A stretch of 64,000 nucleotides of DNA from Bradyrhizobium frederickii. GTDB lineage: Bacteria > Pseudomonadota > Alphaproteobacteria > Rhizobiales > Xanthobacteraceae. The number at the start of each line of letters is the position of its first letter. Positions within the stretch are counted from its first letter, which is position 1. The notes below the pieces were generated by a model that had not been told where the DNA came from, did no database searches, and saw only the letters and a program-made list of their open reading frames with translations. This document shows positions 58,934 through 64,000 of this stretch, in pieces. The DNA lies in the NCBI RefSeq assembly GCF_004570865.1, contig NZ_SPQS01000013.1:1-64000 (forward strand), written 5' to 3'. The position numbers and the translations under genes are program-made.

Positions 58934-59353
58934 ATGCCCGACACCAAGACGAAAACCACCGACGACAAGGTCATCAAGAGCGAAGAGCAGTGGCGGCGCG
59001 AATTGTCGCCGATGCAGTATGCGGTGTTGCGTGAGAAGGCGACCGAGCGTCCTTTCTCGGGCGAATATGAGCACGACCACCGCGCCGGCACTTATGTCTG
59101 CGCCGGCTGCGGCAACGTGCTGTTCTCGTCGGACGCCAAGTTCGATTCCGGCTGCGGCTGGCCGAGCTTCACCCAGCCCGCGGTCGACAGCCATATCGAC
59201 GAGGAGCGGGACGTGAGCCACGGCATGATCCGCACCGAGGTGCTCTGCTCCAAATGCAGCGGTCATCTCGGCCACGTCTTCCCCGATGGCCCCGGACCGA
59301 CCGGCTTGCGCTACTGCATTAACTCGGCGGCGCTGAAGCTGAAGCCCGAATAA
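58934..59353 (+). CDS. msrB: Peptide-methionine (R)-S-oxide reductase MsrB
   Basis: The 139-residue protein has two zinc CxxC pairs (YVCAGCGNVLF, VLCSKCSGHLG), SGCGWPSF and the catalytic Cys in GLRYCINSAALKL (Cys 128). It reduces the R form of methionine sulfoxide. No signal peptide is present, so it should be cytosolic although its partner MsrA has one. Start ATG 58934 (MPDTKTKT) has GGAGACCC before it. Confidence 0.95.
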   Translation: MPDTKTKTTDDKVIKSEEQWRRELSPMQYAVLREKATERPFSGEYEHDHRAGTYVCAGCGNVLFSSDAKFDSGCGWPSFTQPAVDSHIDEERDVSHGMIRTEVLCSKCSGHLGHVFPDGPGPTGLRYCINSAALKLKPE

Positions 59354-59359
59354 TCGGCC

Positions 59360-59394
59360 TGTGCGGTCGAGTTCCTTCATGGAACCCGACCGCA
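59360..59394. terminator. Terminator-like hairpin after msrB
   Basis: GTGCGGTCGAGTTCC pairs with GGAACCCGACCGCAC around a 5-base loop with one mismatch. A weak T-rich stretch (TTTTCTTCTTT) follows about 8 bases later. It ends the msrAB unit. Confidence 0.6.
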
Positions 59395-59460
59395 CGATGT
59401 GCTTTTCTTCTTTGGCGGTGCGGCCGATCATCGCATTTGGCGGCAGCGAGGGAGGAAGCC

Positions 59461-59622
59461 ATGCTCGGGACCATTCTGATCGTCCTGGTGATCATTTATC
59501 TGCTCGGGGGCCTGTCCGGCCGCCTGGGCGGTTACGGCTATGGCCTCGGCCATTCCGGCATGGGGATCGGCGGCGTCGTGCTGGTGGTGCTGATCGTCCT
59601 GCTGCTTCTGGGCAAGCTGTAA
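59461..59622 (+). CDS. DUF3309-family small membrane protein
   Basis: The 53-residue protein has two hydrophobic helices, MLGTILIVLVIIYLLGGLSG and GIGGVVLVVLIVLLLLGKL, joined by a Gly/Tyr-rich loop (GGYGYGLGHSGMG). This is the DUF3309 pattern, of unknown function, common in Proteobacteria. Start: ATG 59461 with GGAGGAAGCC just before it. Confidence 0.8.
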   Translation: MLGTILIVLVIIYLLGGLSGRLGGYGYGLGHSGMGIGGVVLVVLIVLLLLGKL

Positions 59623-59743
59623 ACCATTCAACATATTGAAATTATTAGACTTATTGCAGCCGCGGGGCTGCCATGCGCGGATTCATCATCTCTCATCGCA
59701 GGGGTCGCATTTTTGTCAGATCGGCTTATATTAGGAGGCGAAA

Positions 59744-60130
59744 ATGGCATGTGCGGCGGGCTCGCTCGATTGCGGCCCCTGCCCTCCCAAACCCCACGCG
59801 CTTAAAGCCCCAGAGAAGATCACGAGGTCTTTGACCATGCGTCCATTGCGTCCGTTCAACTTCAACACCTCCGCCGAACTCTTCCCCGCCGCGATCCGGA
59901 AGAAGAAGCGTGCGGGCTTCACCTATCGCCGGTTCGGCACCGCGGCCGAAGCCGTGCAGTTCGCGATGGAGCAGTTGCCGACGGACTCGCTGAACGGCGC
60001 CTATCTCCAGGTCGAGGAAGCGCGCTTCGACCAGAACGGCATCCGCTCGCTCTATGAGAGCGAGGCCTTCCCGCTGCCCCGCCGTCCCAAGCCGGCGCCC
60101 GCCGCCGAGACCGACGCCGACGCGGCGTAA
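59744..60130 (+). CDS. Hypothetical protein (128 residues)
   Basis: The frame reads MACAAGSLDCGPCPPKPHAL, then MRPLRPFNFNTSAELFPAAI, AAEAVQFAMEQLPTDSLNGA. An AGGAGG site precedes ATG 59744. A second plausible start, ATG 59837 (MRPLRPFNFN), would give 97 residues and a better look for the conserved core. The product is a soluble, basic protein with no recognised domain; Bradyrhizobium has many relatives of the FNFNTSAELFPA-type core. Confidence 0.6.
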   Translation: MACAAGSLDCGPCPPKPHALKAPEKITRSLTMRPLRPFNFNTSAELFPAAIRKKKRAGFTYRRFGTAAEAVQFAMEQLPTDSLNGAYLQVEEARFDQNGIRSLYESEAFPLPRRPKPAPAAETDADAA

Positions 60131-60259
60131 GTTTTCGCTGAGCCTTACGATGTGCGCGGAAAGCGCGATGACCGAAAGGTCGTCGCGCTTTTTGCGTTCC
60201 GGGCCTTCCGTCTTCTCCCTCGCCCCGCTTGCGGGGAGAGGCAAAGGAAGAAGCTCGCC

Positions 60260-60817
60260 TTACATCCGCGGCTGCTTGTCGAGCCAGCGGCGGAGCAGCC
60301 GCACATTGCGCATGTTGGCGCGGAACATGACGTCGAAAGCGTCGCCCGCGAACGGGACCAAGCCGACGACGCCGTCGAGCGCGACATTGCCGAGCATGCG
60401 CGCGGTGACGTACCAGGGCGCGCCCAGCGCGCGGGCCTCGCGCACCAGCCACAGCGAGATCGCCGTGGTGATGATGTCGCCGACCACGGGGATCAGACCG
60501 ATCAGCCCGTCGATGCCGTAGCGGATGTTGGTGCCGGGCAGGATGAAGGCGATGTCGAGCAGCTTTGCGATCGCCTCCAGCCGCGCGATCCGCTGCTCCC
60601 GCGTCAGGTTGCCGAACGGGCTCCCCGAGAACGGATTGTCCTTGCCAAACTCGACGCGGAACTCGCGAAACCCCTGCTCCAGCGTTTCGGGGCGGATTTC
60701 GCGGCCGTCCTGGTCGATGATCGGCCCGCGGGCCTCGGTGCCCGAAAAGGGCGCGCGCGAGCCGCTCCCCGAACGGGGCCTGCGCGGAGCGAGAATATCG
60801 TCGTCGGACATGGTCAT
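60260..60817 (-). CDS. DUF4112-family membrane protein
   Basis: The 185-residue protein ends with the DUF4112 hallmarks: IAKLLDIAFILPGTNIRYGI, DGLIGLIPVVGDIITTAISL and DGVVGLVPFAGDAFDVMFRA, two GLIP-VGD repeats with hydrophobic helices. The N-terminal 70 residues are polar. It probably spans the inner membrane; function unknown. It lies 60 bases downstream of the membrane-protein gene at 60878-61306 on the same strand. Start: ATG 60817 (MTMSDDD) or 60811. Confidence 0.8.
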   Translation of the reverse strand: MTMSDDDILAPRRPRSGSGSRAPFSGTEARGPIIDQDGREIRPETLEQGFREFRVEFGKDNPFSGSPFGNLTREQRIARLEAIAKLLDIAFILPGTNIRYGIDGLIGLIPVVGDIITTAISLWLVREARALGAPWYVTARMLGNVALDGVVGLVPFAGDAFDVMFRANMRNVRLLRRWLDKQPRM

Positions 60818-60877
60818 GGTCTCGAGGGAACGCGCCGGCGCGGCGGAAGTTCTGCGCCGCGCCCGAACGTCGCGCAC

Positions 60878-61306
60878 TCAGGTCGGCGCCGCCACAGCCT
60901 GCGGCTCCTTGACGTATCTATGCACGAGCCAGGACGAAATCACCGCCGGCACAAAGCCGACGAGGCCGTACAGGATGAATTGCACCGCGCCGGAATCCGG
61001 CCCGCGCGAGCTGTAGGTGAGCGAGGCCAGCACGAAGGCGCACAGGCCGACCAGCAGCATCCGCAAGCCCGGGCCGACCCGCCTGATGTGAACCAGGATG
61101 TCGTCGACCGCACCGATCATCAGCGCCGGCAGCAAGCCGAACAGATAGCTGTATTGCAGGGTCTTGAAGAACACCGCGAACAGCTTCCCGACCTCGCCGA
61201 GACTGGTCTGGGTCCAATAGCCGGACTGATATGTCGTCGTCAGCAGCAGCAGAAACCCGCCGACGAACGGGCCAACCAGCGCAAACACCAGATAGCGTTT
61301 CATCAA
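60878..61306 (-). CDS. Four-span membrane protein (DUF5413-like)
   Basis: The 142-residue protein starts MMKRYLVFALVGPFVGGFLL, with further spans FKTLQYSYLFGLLPALMIGA, LRMLLVGLCAFVLASLTYSS and VQFILYGLVGFVPAVISSWL. It resembles small conserved Bradyrhizobium membrane proteins of the DUF5413 type. Role unknown. It is probably co-transcribed with the DUF4112 gene downstream. Confidence 0.65.
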   Translation of the reverse strand: MMKRYLVFALVGPFVGGFLLLLTTTYQSGYWTQTSLGEVGKLFAVFFKTLQYSYLFGLLPALMIGAVDDILVHIRRVGPGLRMLLVGLCAFVLASLTYSSRGPDSGAVQFILYGLVGFVPAVISSWLVHRYVKEPQAVAAPT

Positions 61307-61446
61307 ACACCCTCACACTTCCCGGCGGTTATAGCAGCGCCGCGGGAACCTTGAATAGCGGGGCCGGCTCCGCCTTTGGGGGAACAAGTGAGAGGGCGAC
61401 GAGTTCAGACAGAACCTTAATGATCCCTGGCAGATTGGAGTCGCCG

Positions 61447-61689
61447 ATGGCCCGCAAATTTCTCCTGGCGACAATCGCGCTGGCGGCCCTGACCGGCCTG
61501 CCGGACGCACCCGCTCTTGCGCAAGGCCATATGGGCACGCCGCAGGAGCAGCAGGCCTGCTCGCGGGACGCATCGCGGTTCTGTCGCAAGGACCTCGGCA
61601 ACGACGGCGCGGTGCAGAGCTGCCTGCAAGCCAACCGGGCCAAGCTGTCGAAGCCGTGCAGCAAGGTATTTCAGAGCCACGGCATGTGA
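61447..61689 (+). CDS. Small exported cysteine-rich protein 1
   Basis: The 80-residue protein has a signal peptide (FLLATIALAALTGLPDAPALA) and four cysteines in QQACSRDASRFCRKDLGNDG, AVQSCLQANRAKLSKPCSKV. The pattern C-x6-C-x13-C-x12-C resembles a single cysteine-rich (GLG1-type) repeat and recurs in the protein at 62199. Two disulfides are likely in the periplasm. Function unknown. Confidence 0.65.
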   Translation: MARKFLLATIALAALTGLPDAPALAQGHMGTPQEQQACSRDASRFCRKDLGNDGAVQSCLQANRAKLSKPCSKVFQSHGM

Positions 61690-61726
61690 CGATCGGGGAT
61701 CGTTCCCGCAGATGGAGAGTGAAGTC

Positions 61727-61951
61727 ATGTTGCGCGAGGAAGAACTCTCAATCCTGCGGGACATCAGCCAATCCGTTGCCTTCGCCGACGACCGGCAAGG
61801 CAAGATGGGCCAATTGATCGCCGACGGCTACGTGATGAAGGACGGTGACCTGTTCGAGCTCACCGCCAAAGGCGTCACCGCCGTCGAGGAACACGCCGCC
61901 GCGCTTGGCGCGAGCGATGTGGAACAAGCGAGCGCCGATCGGCTGATCTGA
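61727..61951 (+). CDS. Hypothetical small soluble protein
   Basis: The 74-residue protein reads MLREEELSILRDISQSVAFA, DDRQGKMGQLIADGYVMKDG, DLFELTAKGVTAVEEHAAAL. The layout (helix-turn-helix-like helices and a GYV-x-x-D-G-D-LFELTxKG beta-hairpin) resembles a minimal winged-helix domain. An ATG 15 bases upstream (61712) is also possible; GGAGAG before 61727 favours the latter. Confidence 0.5.
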   Translation: MLREEELSILRDISQSVAFADDRQGKMGQLIADGYVMKDGDLFELTAKGVTAVEEHAAALGASDVEQASADRLI

Positions 61952-62198
61952 TCGCACGCGACGTGACTCGCGTGCAACAATTGCGAATTCCTTTGCGCCG
62001 ACCATTGCAGGCTCGCGACAATGGCGCATACTTCGCTCGGGCGGCGCAGCACTTTTCGATTCGGACAATCAAGAAATCGAGCGACCACATCCGGGCCAAG
62101 TTCCCGGCGTGAAGGCTGTGACATGCGGCAGATCAAGTCGCGTGCGGCGCCCCAAGAACCAAGTGGCTCAAGCCTAAGGATTCGGGGATCCATTCTGC

Positions 62199-62486
62199 AT
62201 GACACACTATCAGACCATCGCTTCGCTGCTCAAGACCACCGCTTCGCTGTTGGCCGTCGCAACCGCAGCCATCGCACTCCAGACCTCGCCCGGCCTTGCC
62301 TTCTCGTCCGAAGCGCAGCAGATGTGCACCGGCGATGCGATGCGGCTGTGCTCCAGTGAAATCCCCGACATTCCGCGGGTCAGGGCCTGCATGGTCCGGA
62401 ATAAGGCGCAGGTCAGCCCGGGCTGCCGCGCCGTGATGGACCGCGAGGCTGTCGCCTCGCGCAAGCGGGAAGCGGCGGCGCAGTAA
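62199..62486 (+). CDS. Small exported cysteine-rich protein 2
   Basis: The 95-residue protein has a signal peptide (LLAVATAAIALQTSPGLAFS) and four cysteines in QQMCTGDAMRLCSSEIPDIP, RVRACMVRNKAQVSPGCRAV. Spacing C-x6-C-x13-C-x12-C is exactly that of the protein at 61447, with shared DA-x-R and (A/S)C(L/M)xxN(R/K)A positions. The two are paralogues. It ends with a charged tail. Confidence 0.65.
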   Translation: MTHYQTIASLLKTTASLLAVATAAIALQTSPGLAFSSEAQQMCTGDAMRLCSSEIPDIPRVRACMVRNKAQVSPGCRAVMDREAVASRKREAAAQ

Positions 62487-62499
62487 TCATCCATCCAGG

Positions 62500-62612
62500 A
62501 TGTCATTCCGGGGCGGTGCGCAGCACCGAACGCGGAACCCATTTGCCGACATCACCCGCTGCACGATGGATTTCCGGGCTCGCGCTCCGCGCGCCCCGGA
62601 ATGACGAAGGAT
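62500..62612. repeat. Palindromic intergenic repeat
   Basis: The block ATGTCATTCCGGGGCG...CGCCCCGGAATGACG has long outer arms (GTCATTCCGGGGCG and CGCCCCGGAATGAC) and an inner stretch GGTGCGCAGCACC. It is an extragenic repeat common in Bradyrhizobium and may end transcription between convergent genes. Confidence 0.7.
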
Positions 62613-62625
62613 TATAGAAAGCCTG

Positions 62626-64000
62626 CTAATCGCCCCACTGCGCGAAGGCGTCGTTGAAGGCGCGCTCGCCGGGGGCGCCCTTCTCGATGGCGATGATGGC
62701 GCGGCGCTGGTTGGCGTAGACCAGCGGCACGTCGAACCACGAACGCTCCTTCAGGAGCTGGACGTTGCGGGAGCGGTCGGCATCGACGTTGGACAGGCCG
62801 ACCAGGAAGAAGCCGTCGGTGACCTTGACCGCGAGCCCTGCGAGCGGCGTGCCGCGCGCCTGCTCGTTCGACTTCATCAGGATGCCCGGCACGTTGGAAA
62901 CGCTGCCGCCCGGAAAATCCGGCGGCAGGATGAAGGTCAGCTCCGCCGTGTGGCTCGCCGGCAGCGAGGAGTCGGTGTTGCGGCGGAACGACATCGTCAT
63001 CTTGAATTTGCGGTCGGGAATCTCGATGTCGGCGCGCACGGCGACGTCGGCCTTCTGGTTGCCGGAGGCCTTGATCGGCTCCAGCCGCCACACCACCGAG
63101 CCGACATATTGCTTGCCCTTCGGATCGGACGGATCCTCGTCATAGAGCACGACCTTCTGCGCCACCGGCGCGACAGGCTGGTCGCTGGCCGAGGGCTGGC
63201 CGACGCGATCGGGAATCTTCGGCTTGGTCTGCGGCTGCGAGGCAGTGTTCGGCGTCTCCACCACCTGGGTCGGCGAGGACTTGAACAGGTTGGTCGCGAT
63301 CTGGAGCAGCGGCTTGCCCCAGAGGATGCCGGCACCGACCAGGATCAGGACGATGCCGACGGCGATCGCGCTCTTGAACGGGAAGGCCGAGCCGGTGCGG
63401 ACGCGCTTCTTGGCCTCGCGCTCGGGCGCGATGCGCGGCCGCGGCGAAGGCGGCAGCGCGTAGCGCTCGGCCTCCTCGATCGACTCGTCGTAGGAATAGG
63501 GCGCGTCCTGCTCGCCGGCGCGGTTTTCCAGGCTGGGCTCGAGCCGGTCGAATTCCGGCGAGGGCGAGGGCACGTTGGCGTAGGTGCGGCGCGCGGCGCG
63601 GCTGGCCTGCGCGGCCGCACCGCCGAGATCATTGGCATCGGCCGTGATGTCGCGGAAGCCGCGCACGCCCGGTGCCGGCGGCAGCGACGGCGGCCCAAGA
63701 TCTGGCGGACGGCGGGCGCCGGCGCGATCGCGTCCAGCCGCCGGCGGCTCCGGCATCGGCGGCGGCGCGGCCGGTCCGGCTTGGCGCGGGGCGTCGAAAC
63801 GGGGAGCGCGCGGCGGGCGCTGGGCGTCGCCCTGGTCGTCGAGGTTGACGGACGGACGGTCGGCCCGCGGCGGCGGCGGAGCCGGACGCGTCCGCGGCGG
63901 GGCCGGCGAGGCCGCAGCCGCGTTGCCTTCAGCGGCTCTGGTGCTGGCGCGGCGAAAGGCATCCCCGCTGCCGCCGCTGCGCCCGCCGCCACCGGGGCGC
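62626..64000 (-). CDS. Single-span membrane protein with proline-rich N-terminal part (partial)
   Basis: The frame is open from the right edge of the window to the stop at 62626 (about 458 codons), so the start is outside. The visible part has a long Pro/Arg/Ala-rich disordered region (to about 63430), a membrane helix SAIAVGIVLILVGAGILWGK and a beta-rich C-terminal domain with QKVVLYDEDPSDPKGKQYVG, SVVWRLEP, DIEIPDRKFKMTMSFRRNTD, TAELTFILPP and QRRAIIAIEKG. Related Bradyrhizobium proteins start with an MJ0042-type zinc ribbon near ftsE/ftsX; that part is not visible here. Confidence 0.75.
   Translation of the reverse strand, partial: RPGGGGRSGGSGDAFRRASTRAAEGNAAAASPAPPRTRPAPPPPRADRPSVNLDDQGDAQRPPRAPRFDAPRQAGPAAPPPMPEPPAAGRDRAGARRPPDLGPPSLPPAPGVRGFRDITADANDLGGAAAQASRAARRTYANVPSPSPEFDRLEPSLENRAGEQDAPYSYDESIEEAERYALPPSPRPRIAPEREAKKRVRTGSAFPFKSAIAVGIVLILVGAGILWGKPLLQIATNLFKSSPTQVVETPNTASQPQTKPKIPDRVGQPSASDQPVAPVAQKVVLYDEDPSDPKGKQYVGSVVWRLEPIKASGNQKADVAVRADIEIPDRKFKMTMSFRRNTDSSLPASHTAELTFILPPDFPGGSVSNVPGILMKSNEQARGTPLAGLAVKVTDGFFLVGLSNVDADRSRNVQLLKERSWFDVPLVYANQRRAIIAIEKGAPGERAFNDAFAQWGD

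Overview
The window is GC-rich chromosomal DNA that looks like a Bradyrhizobium or close relative (Nitrobacteraceae, Alphaproteobacteria). The main evidence is a SciP/FlbD-type flagellar cluster, a FixK/FNR-type box before a periplasmic nitrate reductase operon, a PmtA-type phospholipid methyltransferase, many palindromic intergenic repeats and the style of the small secreted proteins. No rRNA or CRISPR was seen. One tRNA (anticodon CAT) is present.

Layout. 1-1060: an IS3-family end that has cut off an XRE-type regulator, then a secreted protein. 1196-3968: tRNA-Met, a phospholipid N-methyltransferase and mnmA. 4250-12635: flagellar block fliK-flgD, sciP, fliF-fliG-fliH-fliN-flbD. 12922-14070: an M20 peptidase. 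14271-19930: a leftward sulfonate-sulfur operon (two substrate-binding proteins, ssuD, ssuC, ssuB, a flavin reductase, a small membrane protein). 20346-22630: a cytochrome P450 and dusA. 22760-30351: an accessory, decayed region next to the 5' end of dusA. It holds a broken tyrosine integrase, remnants of an RTX/VCBS adhesin, a response regulator and a hydrolase, plus intact phasin, PHB-depolymerase-like, CopG and PilZ genes.

30363-45920 is the most distinctive part. It holds a hydantoinase, two proteins of the Asp/Glu-racemase fold with altered catalytic cysteines, two amidases, a 5-hydroxyisourate-hydrolase-like protein, two complete ABC importers (NitT/TauT type and spermidine/putrescine type), an MFS carrier, a GntR/FCD regulator and a LuxR regulator. 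The simplest reading is import and ring-opening of cyclic ureides or imides, followed by isomerisation or decarboxylation and amide hydrolysis. The actual substrate is not visible from sequence.

46359-53275 is a leftward nap operon (napF-D-A-G-H-B-C plus a DUF2478 gene) behind a class-II-spaced FixK/FNR promoter. 53525-64000 holds a RecD-like helicase, a Tat-exported alpha/beta hydrolase, a TPR-caspase protein, exported MsrA and cytosolic MsrB, and several small membrane or secreted proteins. A proline-rich single-span membrane protein runs off the right edge.
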